The notes below the pieces were generated by a model. It saw nothing but the letters and a program-made list of their open reading frames with translations, was not told where the DNA came from and searched no databases. From contig NZ_CP032382.1 of assembly GCF_003589925.1 (NCBI RefSeq), forward strand, positions 7,440,001 to 7,504,000: a DNA stretch of 64,000 nt. Direction: 5' to 3'. This document shows, in pieces, positions 34,761 to 43,952 of this stretch (position 1 is its first letter; the number at the start of each line of letters is the position of its first letter). This stretch comes from Chryseolinea soli. GTDB taxonomy: Bacteria; Bacteroidota; Bacteroidia; Cytophagales; Cyclobacteriaceae. The position numbers were made by a program, and so were the translations under genes.

Positions 34761-35467
34761 ATTATTTAGGTTTTGCTTATATAGACTCAAACGGCATACC
34801 CAGCCTGGATGTTTACGATTTCCCGAAAAGTGGAAGGTACTCATAGTGGCATTTGATACCGTATACACCCGTAATGACGGATGTGAGTGACATTGGATGG
34901 AGCTTAAATGCTGTGATCTGTCCCAGCATTTTCGAATGAAAAAACCCAATATGTCAACATATTTGTTGCCTCCGCACACGTTGCCGATAAAAAGTAAAAA
35001 CTGCTTCACGGCGGAGAATCCCCTTAAAAACTCCTTAAAAAGTGGGCAAATTCATTTGTTTACAAAATATTAACACCAAAATTTTTCTCTACATCAGAAA
35101 ATGGTACACGATCAGATTCCGAGATAACTCAACAAGCACCGGAAGCTCTTCCGTTTTCCACAATGCTTCATCTTCTTTTTTTCGGTCAAGCCTTTGCCAG
35201 GCTATGCAAAGTACTTTTTCGATAGGTCTTACAATTTTTCGGGCGAAGTGTCGATTAAGACGATGGAGTTTTGACGCATCTCTATAGGATCCTTGACCCA
35301 CCGGATAGGTTCTTGCCTCTGGCGTTTTAAGCTTACTAAGGTAAAGTTTAAAAGCACCTCAATTTTTGAACAAAAATGCAGCTAAAAGTTACAAGAGTGC
35401 CATTTAACCATTATCCTATATCGTGGTTTATTTGCCAATAAATAGGAGCCCAAAAAATAAAAGTACA

Positions 35468-38400
35468 ATGAGAAGAAGGATTTTAGGTTTGTTGGGAGCC
35501 GTGCTGCTATTCCCTATGGCAGTCATTGCTCAAAGCGGCTGCAAGTTCACCATTTCCACCGCGGCAACGGAGTGGCAATTTGATGGAGCAGCCAAAGGAG
35601 TGAAACCGGGGGACAGGATCTGTTTCAAAGGGGGAACCCGGACGGGTATTAAGCTTATCAATATCCATGGCACGGCAGCACTGCCGGTTATCATCTCGAA
35701 TGAAAGCAATAGTTCGGTCATCATCAGCGCACCAGCGTCGTTCGGAAACGCCGTTGAGGTCGATAACGTGACCTACGTGAGGTTCACGGGCAGCAACAAT
35801 CCATCGGTTAAATACGGCATTGAGATCACCGGCGCAGAGATGGGGATCAACTTCCAACAGTTGAGCTCCGATTTCGAGGTCGATCACCTTTATGTTCATA
35901 ACACGAATTGTGTGGGCATTGTGGCCAAGACCGACCCCACCTGCGACGCTTCCACCTGGAGGGGCAACTTCACGATGAAGAATACATCGTTTCACGACAA
36001 CTTAATCAGCAACACGGGATGCGAAGGATTTTACATAGGGAATTCACACTACGACTCAGGCGTAGGCATGACTTGTAACGGCACCAGCCTTACCGTGAAG
36101 GAACACGATGTGGTGAACGTGAAGGTCTATAACAATACAGTACAAACCACCGGGAACGAGGGCATCCAAGTCGGGTCGGCCATTTCGGGTTGCGAAGTGC
36201 ACCACAACTCCGTGACCAACTTCGGCACACATAGTGGCTATGGACAGGACAATGGCTTCCAGGCCGGCGGCGGTACCACACAAGCAAAAGTACACGACAA
36301 CATCATCGATACCGGTAACGGCTATTGCGTCTGGGATTCCGGAGGCGGTGGCATCTATTACAACAACGTCATCCGCGGCGGCTTGATGGGAGGTTTCTCT
36401 TTGATCGACTATGCCGGCAATTATGCTCCGACCGGATTCATGGTGATGAACAACACCATCGTGAACTGCTCGCAATTCGATATCATGATGTACGAGGGCC
36501 CACCTACCGCCACGTCGCGGATTGCCAATAACATTTTTGTGACGGATCAGGGGAGCAGCTTCACCTATATTAAATACAACAGCCGCGCGGCACAGGCGCT
36601 CACGGTGGAAGCCAACAACCTGAAGACAAACAACATCGCCAGCGTGAAGTTTGTCAATGCGGCCGGCGGGGATTTTCACTTGCTGACGGGCTCACCGGCC
36701 ATCAATGCGGGTATAGACTTGCTTTCCTATGGCGTGACCGTTGACAAGGACGGCAAGGTGCGCATTGGCGCATACGACCAGGGCGCTTTTGAATTTGGAG
36801 GGACATCATCGAATCAATCTCCTTCGGTGAATGCCGGTTCGGATAAAACCGTGAGCCTGCCCACTACTTCTGTTGCCCTTACGGGCACGGCTTCCGATCC
36901 GGACGGCTCCATCAGCAGCTACACCTGGACGAAGGTATCGGGTTCGACGGCCACATTGACGAACGCCACCACCGCCACCTTGAGCGTCACCGGCCTGGTA
37001 GCCGGCACCTACGTATTCCGTCTGACCGTGAAAGATAATGCAGGCGCCACCGCCAGTGACGACGTGACGGTGACCGTTCGTACGAACACTACGCCAATCG
37101 TAAGCGTGGGTGCATCCATACTGAACATCACCACGTCTACCACTACCATCATCGGCACGGCTTCCGACCCGGACGGTACCATTTCCACTTACACGTGGAC
37201 AAAACTGTCCGGCGGCGCTGCCACCATGACCAATGCCAACACGGCTACACTGAGTCTTAGCGGCCTGGTAACCGGCACCTATGTCTTCCGTCTCACCGTA
37301 AAAGACAACAGCGGTGCCACGGCCTATGCGACGAAGACCGTTGTTGCCGTCGTCACCAGCACCAACGCAGCACCGACCGTGAGTGCGGGCAGCGCAAAAA
37401 ATCTGGTGTTGCCCACCAATTCGACTTCGCTGGTGGGAAGCGCGTCCGACAAGGATGGTACCATCGCATCGTATGCATGGGCCAAAGTTTCCGGAGGTAC
37501 CTGTACGCTTTCTAACACCGCGTCGTCTACGGCTTCGGTGAGTGGCATGGCGGAAGGTTCTTATGTTTTCCGTTTGACTGTGAAAGATAACAAAGGTGCT
37601 GCGGCCAGCGCCGATGCTTCGGTGAGCGTTTCCAAAGGCGCCATCACGCGTTTCAGCTTCAGGCCTGCGGCGGCCAGCATCAGCGGCTGGATCAGCGTGG
37701 CGGGTGCACCTCATGCCAGCGTGATCACAGCAACCGATCCGGCGACCACCATCACGGTGAGCAGCGTGGCTACCGGCCAGTGGAACCCTGCCAACTACGG
37801 CACGCCGACCAGTTCCTATGCCGGTGGTGTTGCCAACGGTACGGTTCAACCGGCCGCCGTGGTAAAGAACAACTGGTTCAACTACAACGCGGCGTATGGC
37901 ACCACCGTGAACGGTGTGCTGCAAGGCGACAACCTGAAACTGACCCGGCTCAATCCTGCACACCGCTACACCCTGCAAATGGGTGCTTCGCGTGCTGCCG
38001 GCAGTGGGTCAACCGATCAATATGGCACATTCGAATACCGCGTAGGCGGTGTCGTGAAGACGTTGACCGTTACCAATAATGCCACGTTGCAAGTTGAATA
38101 TGCCGGGCTTGCCCCGAACGCCAACGGCGAGATCGGCATCAGCGCACGCAAGATGGTCGGCAGCGCGATGAACTTTGGCTATGTCGGTTGGGTCGTGGTC
38201 ATTGACCTGACACAAGAACAAGCGCTGACTGCCAAGGGCATCGCGGTCGGCCGCACGATCGACGTAGCCCTCGCGCCGGCGACGGACGATACAGCGGTTG
38301 ACTCGACGACGACGGTCACCACGCCTTCGGTAGATGACTTTGTGTTCCTCGACAACCACTACCCCGGTGGCTACGACTACACGCTCGTGATCTTCGACGG

Positions 38401-38542
38401 CTCCGGTCGTCGCATACATCAGGGCAAGTGGAGCCCGGCCATGTACGAGGAAATCTTCATACCCGGCGAATTGTATATCTACCACGTTCTCCAGAACGGC
38501 AAGCGGATAGACACAGGCAAGACGGCGATCGTGCAACGATAA
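35468..38542 (+). CDS. Exported beta-helix protein with three PKD/REJ-like repeats
   Basis: 1024 residues from the ATG at 35468 (MRRRILGLLGAVLLFPMAVIAQ is the signal peptide, sharing 20 or more residues with the typical pattern only loosely). A right-handed parallel beta-helix covers about 30-440 (VYNNTVQTTGNEGIQVG, VHDNIIDTGNGYCVWD, MNNTIVNCSQ). Three PKD-like repeats of about 90 residues follow (LTGTASDPDGSISSYTWTKV, GTASDPDGTISTYTWTKL, GSASDKDGTIASYAWAKV, each ending YVFRLTVKDN). Then come a beta-sandwich and a C-terminal domain (DYTLVIFDGSGRRIHQGKW ... LYIYHVLQNGKRIDTGKTA) resembling the gliding-associated type IX C-terminal domain. A secreted surface protein, perhaps polysaccharide-binding or a lyase; no catalytic residues identified. 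Confidence 0.82.
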   Translation: MRRRILGLLGAVLLFPMAVIAQSGCKFTISTAATEWQFDGAAKGVKPGDRICFKGGTRTGIKLINIHGTAALPVIISNESNSSVIISAPASFGNAVEVDNVTYVRFTGSNNPSVKYGIEITGAEMGINFQQLSSDFEVDHLYVHNTNCVGIVAKTDPTCDASTWRGNFTMKNTSFHDNLISNTGCEGFYIGNSHYDSGVGMTCNGTSLTVKEHDVVNVKVYNNTVQTTGNEGIQVGSAISGCEVHHNSVTNFGTHSGYGQDNGFQAGGGTTQAKVHDNIIDTGNGYCVWDSGGGGIYYNNVIRGGLMGGFSLIDYAGNYAPTGFMVMNNTIVNCSQFDIMMYEGPPTATSRIANNIFVTDQGSSFTYIKYNSRAAQALTVEANNLKTNNIASVKFVNAAGGDFHLLTGSPAINAGIDLLSYGVTVDKDGKVRIGAYDQGAFEFGGTSSNQSPSVNAGSDKTVSLPTTSVALTGTASDPDGSISSYTWTKVSGSTATLTNATTATLSVTGLVAGTYVFRLTVKDNAGATASDDVTVTVRTNTTPIVSVGASILNITTSTTTIIGTASDPDGTISTYTWTKLSGGAATMTNANTATLSLSGLVTGTYVFRLTVKDNSGATAYATKTVVAVVTSTNAAPTVSAGSAKNLVLPTNSTSLVGSASDKDGTIASYAWAKVSGGTCTLSNTASSTASVSGMAEGSYVFRLTVKDNKGAAASADASVSVSKGAITRFSFRPAAASISGWISVAGAPHASVITATDPATTITVSSVATGQWNPANYGTPTSSYAGGVANGTVQPAAVVKNNWFNYNAAYGTTVNGVLQGDNLKLTRLNPAHRYTLQMGASRAAGSGSTDQYGTFEYRVGGVVKTLTVTNNATLQVEYAGLAPNANGEIGISARKMVGSAMNFGYVGWVVVIDLTQEQALTAKGIAVGRTIDVALAPATDDTAVDSTTTVTTPSVDDFVFLDNHYPGGYDYTLVIFDGSGRRIHQGKWSPAMYEEIFIPGELYIYHVLQNGKRIDTGKTAIVQR

Positions 38543-38580
38543 CAGTTCCCCGCCCCTGGATTGGGGTGCCCGATAAATGC

Positions 38581-38622
38581 GCTATCGCGAAAGTCGTCAA
38601 TGGCTTTCGCGATAGCTTTTTT
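38581..38622 (+). terminator. Intrinsic terminator after the beta-helix gene
   Basis: A perfect 13-bp stem (arms 38581-38593 and 38604-38616), 10-nt loop, followed by six T (38617-38622), 38 bp past the stop at 38542. Confidence 0.88.
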
Positions 38623-38763
38623 ATGGATAGCCGGCGATGCGTGGCGGCGATTGATTGGACGTAAGACTTGTCGCATCAAACAAGCCTCCCGCTACCCGCC
38701 CCTGTCGTATCGATTTCACCATGGGGTAGCCTGGAGTGCAACAATCCGGCGATGGAAGAAAAA

Positions 38764-39309
38764 TCACCTTTCGGGTTCGTAAGTCAGCTCTACTACTCCC
38801 GACCTAAAAATTCTGGTGTCCGTTAATTTCAATCCAATCCGCTTTTTCAAATTTTCAAATAAAGGCTTACCACCGCCTAAGGCAACGGGATGAACCGATA
38901 TCTTATAGGTATCAATAAGGCTCAAGTCTATAAAGGTTTTGATAAGACTTGCACCACCGTAAAGCCAAATATCTTTGCCTCCCTGTTTTTTTATTTCTGC
39001 TACGTGGTTGGCAATATCAGAAGAAATGAGGCCGGCTTTTTCGAAGGTTCGGTTTTGACCGGAAAAAACGAATTTGCGCTTTGCATGTATGGCTTGCCAC
39101 ATCTCCTTTTCCGCTGAACTTGCGTTCCCGTCTGGCTCAAAATCTCCCCATGCATCATAACTCACCCTTCCGTAGAACATCGTGTCTACACTTTCGAGGA
39201 ATGCACCAAAGTTCATATCATCGTCCATGACGCACCAATCAATTTCTCCATTTGGTCCTTCAATAAAACCGTCCAATGTGATCGCAAGATTTAAAATTAT
39301 TCTTTTCAT
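38764..39309 (-). CDS. Dihydrofolate reductase family protein (RibD C-terminal fold)
   Basis: 181 residues. Starts MKRIILNLAITLDGFIEGPN, with the conserved SLDG/TLDG turn. It continues MFYGRVSYDAWGD, DIWLYGGASLIKTFIDLSL and IDTYKISVHPVALGGGKPLF, the same pattern as the protein at 17509, so the two are paralogues. The substrate is unknown. An AraC regulator gene lies 64 bp upstream on the same strand and may control it. Confidence 0.87.
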   Translation of the reverse strand: MKRIILNLAITLDGFIEGPNGEIDWCVMDDDMNFGAFLESVDTMFYGRVSYDAWGDFEPDGNASSAEKEMWQAIHAKRKFVFSGQNRTFEKAGLISSDIANHVAEIKKQGGKDIWLYGGASLIKTFIDLSLIDTYKISVHPVALGGGKPLFENLKKRIGLKLTDTRIFRSGVVELTYEPER

Positions 39310-39373
39310 TAGCGTTAGATTTCTCCAAAACTAAAGAAGAGCTCCCTTTCCTACTTTGGAAAAATGCGACAAC

Positions 39374-40108
39374 CTATAGTTGGGTTGGAGCAAGACCCGT
39401 ATTCCGTTTAATTTCGTTAGCAAGATGTGAATGGTCGTAGAAGCCACACTCAAACGCAATATCCAACAGACTCCGTTTATGCTCCGCGTTTTTAATTACG
39501 GTCAAAGCGTTTTGAAAACGGACAATGTTTGAATACTCTTTTGGAGAAATTCCTATTTGTGTTCTGAAATTCCGCTCTAACTGTCTTATCGATGTGTCGT
39601 TCCTTTTGGCTAGCTCGTAAATGCTCAACTGTCCCTTGGCCTTATTGATTTCTTCTAAAATGGGTTGTAGTGGGTTGTGTCTTTGTTTACTCTTATCGAT
39701 GTAGAATTGGTTGAGATAATTGGCCGGGCTTTTAAGGAACTTGTCGATGGCAAAGGAATGCGCTATGTCAAGTTCAACGGTTTTGTCGATTAGTTCATTT
39801 TGTGGTGCGTAACGATAGAAATTCGAAAAAGCGGCTGGTTTCAGACACACTCCCCACAGATGCAGGTTGTCGTTGACATAACTGTCTTTAAACGAAGTCA
39901 TCGCACCCACGACATAGGTTTTACCGAATTCCATAGTAAATGAGCCGTTGTCTGTGACACAAGCGTCGCCTAAATTAAAGACTAAGCCTGCACATCCGTC
40001 CGGAAAAATTCTTTCCCATTGTCCGTCGTGTTTGCCGCCCTTCATTTCCCAAAAGGAATGAATAAAAGGTTCTAATGCGTTGCATGGCTTTGTTTCGTGG
40101 TATTCCAT
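39374..40108 (-). CDS. AraC-family transcriptional regulator with DUF6597-type N-terminus
   Basis: 244 residues from the ATG at 40106-40108 (MEYHETKPCNALEPFIHSFW); a longer start at 40144 is possible. The N-terminus has the P.FIHSFWEMKGG pattern of DUF6597. The C-terminal AraC unit has ISIYELAKRNDTSIRQLERN-like first helix-turn-helix (LSIYELAKRNDTSIRQLERNF) and second half IAFECGFYDHSHLANEIKR. It controls transcription, possibly of the reductase gene 64 bp downstream. Similar in layout to the regulator at 1804. Confidence 0.87.
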   Translation of the reverse strand: MEYHETKPCNALEPFIHSFWEMKGGKHDGQWERIFPDGCAGLVFNLGDACVTDNGSFTMEFGKTYVVGAMTSFKDSYVNDNLHLWGVCLKPAAFSNFYRYAPQNELIDKTVELDIAHSFAIDKFLKSPANYLNQFYIDKSKQRHNPLQPILEEINKAKGQLSIYELAKRNDTSIRQLERNFRTQIGISPKEYSNIVRFQNALTVIKNAEHKRSLLDIAFECGFYDHSHLANEIKRNTGLAPTQL

Positions 40109-40275
40109 GGGTGTGTTGATTTCGGTTTTCACAATGACCGCCAATGTCTCGCGGTTTAACGAAGGAGCATTTTTAACTCCTATGCAATATGCGAATTTTG
40201 GCCATAGTCACCGGAGTCCGCCCCAAACTGACCACACGGAAATTTGCCTGCGCTAATAGCCAGACCGTGATCGGG

Positions 40276-40343
40276 TTATAACCCGCCCTTTAGGGCGGGG
40301 TTATAAAAACAAACACGTAACCGTCCGCCGGACTGGCGGACGG
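40276..40343. repeat. Two adjacent palindromes of the REP-like type
   Basis: A long palindrome with TTATAACCC.../...GGGTTATAA arms at 40276-40306 (one bulge), and CCGTCCGCC/GGCGGACGG at 40321-40343 with a 5-bp loop. The second core, GTCCGCC/GGCGGAC, recurs at 43084-43101. They lie between the AraC gene and the fibronectin-type gene and may act as terminators for both. Confidence 0.65.
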
Positions 40344-40362
40344 ACTTCCTCTGTGAAGTGAT

Positions 40363-40986
40363 CTACGCCACAATCCGCGTCACCGTATCCGAATACACAA
40401 TCGCCGGATCAGACCCCACTCCTGCTACCCGGAACATATACGACCTCCCCGGTTCCAGACCGTCGATGGTCTTCGAGCGCGAAGTGCCGGTGAGCGTCTT
40501 CCATTGGGTTTCGTCGGTTACGGGGCTGAGGGCATATTGGAACATGTAGCTCACGGCTCTTTCAATTTTTGAGACACTTACCTTCACCGACCCGGGCTTG
40601 TCGGTCAGGGTCACTTTCAGATCTGCGGGTTTTTCCAGCCGGCCGGCCGGTGTGGCATTTTTACGCGCCTCAAAACCGGAGGTGAGCAATATGGACAGGT
40701 CATTGTTAGACTTCACCTCTACTACACTGGCCAACGCGCGATAGGCATTTTGCAATACAACACGGGCTGCGTTCTTGGCCGCCGTGTCGGCCTTCGAACC
40801 GCTTTTTTGTTTGACCAGGGCCGCCTGAAAAGCCGTCAATGCCGTCTTCATCGCATCCAGTTCGGGGATGGGCGCAGGGAAGTTTGCATTGTCCGTCATT
40901 TCTTGGATGATGGATTGAGCCTTCACTTCCAACGCCTCGTCATTCATTTCACTCAGTCTCAAGGCTACTTTCACAATCTTGTTCAT
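40363..40986 (-). CDS. Fibronectin type III-domain protein
   Basis: 207 residues from the ATG at 40984-40986 (MNKIVKVALRLSEMNDEALE); a start at 41037 adds 17 doubtful residues. The first 105 or so residues are helical and alanine-rich with no signal peptide. A fibronectin type III-like module follows (KPADLKVTLTDKPGSVKVSV, YMFQYALSP, WKTLTGTS, LEPGRSYMFRVAGVGSDPAI). Such proteins are common in Bacteroidota, without known function. It stands alone. The gap upstream contains no gene until 42192. Confidence 0.7.
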   Translation of the reverse strand: MNKIVKVALRLSEMNDEALEVKAQSIIQEMTDNANFPAPIPELDAMKTALTAFQAALVKQKSGSKADTAAKNAARVVLQNAYRALASVVEVKSNNDLSILLTSGFEARKNATPAGRLEKPADLKVTLTDKPGSVKVSVSKIERAVSYMFQYALSPVTDETQWKTLTGTSRSKTIDGLEPGRSYMFRVAGVGSDPAIVYSDTVTRIVA

Positions 40987-41399
40987 AATCGTAATGTTTA
41001 AAAATTTTGTTATGCCAGGGCCATTGCCAAACGGCATACCAAATTTTAAAACGCCGTGCCAACGTCATTTTTCTTTCTGCGCGATCAAAAACGATCGACA
41101 TGTAAGTTTTGAAAACAAAAACAATGCAGTGCCGTGATTTTCTACCGTGACTGCAAATACGTTGCAGCGAATAAGTTGCTTCTTCGTTTACAATGCACTT
41201 TGCCTTGTTGAGTACGCTTATTATTAAGAGTGTCTTAAAAAGAATCTCGATCATCTTCTTCAATGTATTGCACAACCTGCGAGACTTTATGCCAAGCCTC
41301 AGAAACAATCAACCGGTGATAGAAGAAAAGACGGTCTGAGACATGAAAAAGCCAGGAAGGAGAATGCATCGGGCAACCGGGAAATAAAAAAGACCGGGC

Positions 41400-41672
41400 A
41401 AGAAAATGAAAAACCAGACCAGGAAATCAGAAATCTAAACGAGGAAAGTTAAAAACCCACCCCGAAAAATCTAAAGCCTCATCCGGAAAATGAAAAACCG
41501 GATCCGGAAAATCAAAGACCTCACGAGGAAAATCAAAAACCGCGCGAGGAAAATCAATAACACGACCAGAAAAATGAAAATCCTCACCCGGAAAATAAAA
41601 ATCCAAACCAGGAAAAATCCATAGTCCATCCACAAAATGAAAAACCTGGTTAAGAAAATCGAAAACCGGGTT
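41400..41672. repeat. Thirteen units of a 21-bp A-tract tandem repeat
   Basis: From 41400 the sequence falls into 13 consecutive units of exactly 21 bp. The core is GGAAAAT.AAAA.CC with variable ends; units 1 (AAGAAAATG) and 13 (AAGAAAATC) start at 41400 and 41652. A 22-bp related unit precedes at 41378. In one forward frame the units give a proline/acidic heptad (PENEKPD, PENQRPH, EENQKPR, PENKNPN) interrupted by several stops. The A-tracts recur at two helical turns, which would bend DNA. The stretches 40987-41377 and 41673-41931 show nothing else. Confidence 0.85.
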
Positions 41673-41931
41673 GAGAATCCAGAACAGGGACGGTTCGACA
41701 AACGGTGAACGCACAACACTTCGACCTTGCGCGGGTTGAATCACCAACTTGTTATTATTTCTAAGTTGCCTGTCGCATATTTACAACGTCCTTGAAAGAA
41801 AAAGCATACATGTTGCGAACGAAGTATGATCGGGCTTTGCCAAACGGAGGAAGGCAATGAAAAATGACACACTAAAAAATATTCTCTCTTTTTTAAAACC
41901 TTACCGGAAGTCTACCGTACCGGGGTCTTAG

Positions 41932-41968
41932 CCGACGATATTTCGTTGGCCCAACGATATATCGTCGG
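41932..41968. other. 37-bp near-perfect palindrome
   Basis: CCGACGATAT at 41932-41941 is matched by ATATCGTCGG at 41959-41968, and the interior TCGTTGG/CCAACGA also pairs, with one mismatch between the arms. No T-run follows. It may be a large dyad operator or a mobile-element end. The nearest gene is 42192. Confidence 0.65.
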
Positions 41969-42191
41969 ATTTCAGTAGCGCAACCACGTTTTAAGAAAGT
42001 AAATAGGGAAACGGCGGAGGAAAAAAGCCATTGGTTGTATGACAGGTACGGCGTTTTTTTATTCGGTTTGCTTTTTAGTTTCGTTGCACTATATTTCATC
42101 CAGTCAATGGTATCTGACGAAAGAGCCGGACAATCGTTAACTCCATATTTCAAGGACAAAAACTCGATATTACTGTTACACTATTGAAAGC

Positions 42192-42572
42192 ATGATGGAC
42201 TACGAAATTATTGGCGAGGGGTATTTTACAAGCATTCACAGAAGTGCCATTGAGGACATTGTAGCTAGCGGTTCTTACAGCAGGGAGTTGGTATTTAGTT
42301 CAAATCCGTGGTCTACGGCACTTCAGAATTATTTGATACTAACCCATAAGCCATCTTTGATTCAGAACATACAAATTGACGGATCACAACAGCTGTTTAA
42401 CCGATACTACTGGTTTAAGAAATTTTATCACTTGTATTCCCGACGTAACGGAATGGATGCCGGCATGGAACAACAAATTTCATTGCTCATAGAATCGATC
42501 GGGAATAAGATCAAAGACTTTAATTGGAGCGAGCTGCAAAGGATTGATGGGACTATTGAAAGTCAGGATTAA
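42192..42572 (+). CDS. Hypothetical protein
   Basis: 126 residues, not recognised. It begins MMDYEIIGEGYFTSIHRSAI and contains SRELVFSSNPWSTALQNYL, LIQNIQIDGSQQLFNRYYWF and a C-terminal helical part (ISLLIESIGNKIKDFNWSEL). No signal peptide or membrane segment; cytoplasmic. The residue mix is convincingly coding. It lies directly before the broken transposase and may be island cargo. Confidence 0.6.
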   Translation: MMDYEIIGEGYFTSIHRSAIEDIVASGSYSRELVFSSNPWSTALQNYLILTHKPSLIQNIQIDGSQQLFNRYYWFKKFYHLYSRRNGMDAGMEQQISLLIESIGNKIKDFNWSELQRIDGTIESQD

Positions 42573-42597
42573 CTATGATAACATCACTACTTGAATA

Positions 42598-43036
42598 ATG
42601 TCCTATGTTAACGTCATGCTTCACCTCGTTTGGTGCACCAAAGATCGCCTGCCTCTTCTCACAGCGAAGGTGAAACCCGCCATCCTCAATCACATCCGTC
42701 AGAATGCGAAGATAAAAGGTATCTTCATAGACACGATGGAGGGGCACCTGGATCATATTCACGCCTTTAATAGTATTGAATGCCGAGATGAGCGTTGCCA
42801 AAGTCATGCAGCTTATCAAGGGCGAGTCCTCTTTTTGGATAAACCGCGAACGACTATTCACTCACGCTTTTGAATGGGCCGTCGAGTACTTCGCCATTTC
42901 CGTTAGCCCATCATCGCTGGAGCGGGTACGGTTCTATATTCGCAATCAAGAGCATCATCATAAAAAGATCTCTTTTAAGGACGAGTATGAGCAATTGAAA
43001 AAACACTGCGAGACCCCTCATACGGCCACCACCTGA
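42598..43036 (+). pseudogene. REP-associated (IS200/IS605-type Y1) transposase, frameshifted
   Basis: A Y1 HUH transposase read in two frames. The first (42598 on) runs MSYVNVMLHLVWCTKDRLPL to GHLDHIHA. After one extra T in the TTT at 42766-42768 the reading resumes in the next frame: LIVLNAEMSVAKVMQLIKGE, SSFWINRERL, FEWAVEYFAISVS, VRFYIRNQEHHHKKISF, to a stop at 43036. Corrected, it is about 145 residues with HIH as the HUH motif and Tyr in VRFYIRNQ as nucleophile. Enzymes of this type nick single-stranded DNA at hairpins. Hairpins follow immediately downstream. Confidence 0.82.
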
Positions 43037-43083
43037 CCCTTCTACGCATTCAGCTACGTCTATGCCTGCTATAGGAGCAGTCA

Positions 43084-43640
43084 GTCCGCCAGCTGGCGGA
43101 CCGAGTGAGTGAGATGTCTTTGTCCCCTTTATAACCCCAGGCTTTAGCCTGGGGTTGATCGGTCGATGAAAAAAGGTGCCACAGGAAAGCCGGATCGATC
43201 TTCACGGTTCATGGCACCGGCCGTACACGCTGCCTCATGGTCCAACGTGGCGAGCCCCCTCTATCTAGCGTGACGTACCCTTGAGCGAGGTGGCCTAATG
43301 GCACTTCGGAGCCAGACGTAGTGAGGGTGCACCATGAACGTTCGTGCTACTTGTGGGATGTGAGCGTGGTGCAGTTACCATAGGTTGCATCAACCCCAGG
43401 CTAAAGCCTGGGGTTATAAGAAAACCTTTTTGAGATTGTAGAACGTGGCGAGCCTCTTTCTAGAAACCTTTTGAGATTGCAGATGAGATGCTTTCCAAGC
43501 TTAGGCATTCATATTAACCCCAGGCTTTAGCCTGGGGTTAGCGGTGTAATAAAAAAGGTGCCATAGGAAAACTGCATCGATCTTCTCGTTCCATGGCACC
43601 AACCGCATGCACCGCCTCGGACTCCGCCGTTGGCGAGCCC
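43084..43640. repeat. Field of palindromes and duplicated 130-bp units beside the transposase
   Basis: Four dyads: GTCCGCC/GGCGGAC at 43084-43101, and three nearly identical 24-bp palindromes AACCCCAGGC/GCCTGGGGTT at 43133-43156, 43392-43415 and 43516-43539. After the first and third 24-bp palindromes comes a shared unit of about 100 bp containing AAAAAAGGTGCCA.AGGAAA and a matching ATGGCACC, then GGCGAGCCC. A short direct repeat CCTTTTTGAGATTG-like occurs at about 43427 and 43467. No gene is seen from 43037 to 43645. Confidence 0.75.
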
Positions 43641-43645
43641 GCTGC

Positions 43646-43912
43646 TTAGGTCCTCGACTTTTCATCCAGCAGACGTTCGTCCAGCAAAGTGATCGCGATG
43701 GTGTTGTTCAAGGGCCGCACATGAATGAGCCGGCCCACTTCAAAGCCACAGGCTTCGAGCCATTTGCCGGCAAGGCGTATTTCGGAGAGCTTTGCATAGT
43801 TGTGTTTTTTTTGGGGAAAGTTCCAGCGCGATGCAACCGATACACTAGGCGCAGTGCTATTACCAATCAACACTGGCGCGTTTTTTGATAACTTAGCCGC
43901 GCGTTCCAACAT
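43646..43912 (-). CDS. SymE-like toxin (AbrB-fold), copy 1
   Basis: 88 residues. The core IRLAGKWLEACGFEVG (about residues 45-60) followed by RLIHVRPLNNTIAITLL is the SymE signature: a strand, G.WL...GF..G..v.V and a final strand. SymE is the AbrB-superfamily toxin of E. coli that is repressed by an antisense RNA and condenses or cleaves nucleic acids. The N-terminal 40 residues are specific to this copy. The protein is basic and cytoplasmic. The gene is divergent from the lipoprotein gene at 43953, with only 40 bp between. Confidence 0.78.
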   Translation of the reverse strand: MLERAAKLSKNAPVLIGNSTAPSVSVASRWNFPQKKHNYAKLSEIRLAGKWLEACGFEVGRLIHVRPLNNTIAITLLDERLLDEKSRT

Positions 43913-43952
43913 TTATTCAATAGCCTGACCATCCCTTCAAAACCACCCTGAT

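Noticed and set aside
35042..35301. Small ORFs on both strands upstream of 35468
   Set aside because: Neither has convincing composition or context; the reverse one (70 residues) is slightly better but not enough to call.
36806..37978. 390-codon reverse ORF inside the beta-helix/PKD gene
   Set aside because: It is a shadow of the Thr/Ala/Gly-rich coding strand, with no recognisable domain.
41400..41672. 21-bp array as a CRISPR
   Set aside because: Units are contiguous without spacers, vary in sequence, and no cas genes are near.
41427..41747. 106-codon reverse ORF with FDFP repeats
   Set aside because: Follows from the 21-bp DNA repeat; a second reverse frame and a forward frame are also open over much of it.
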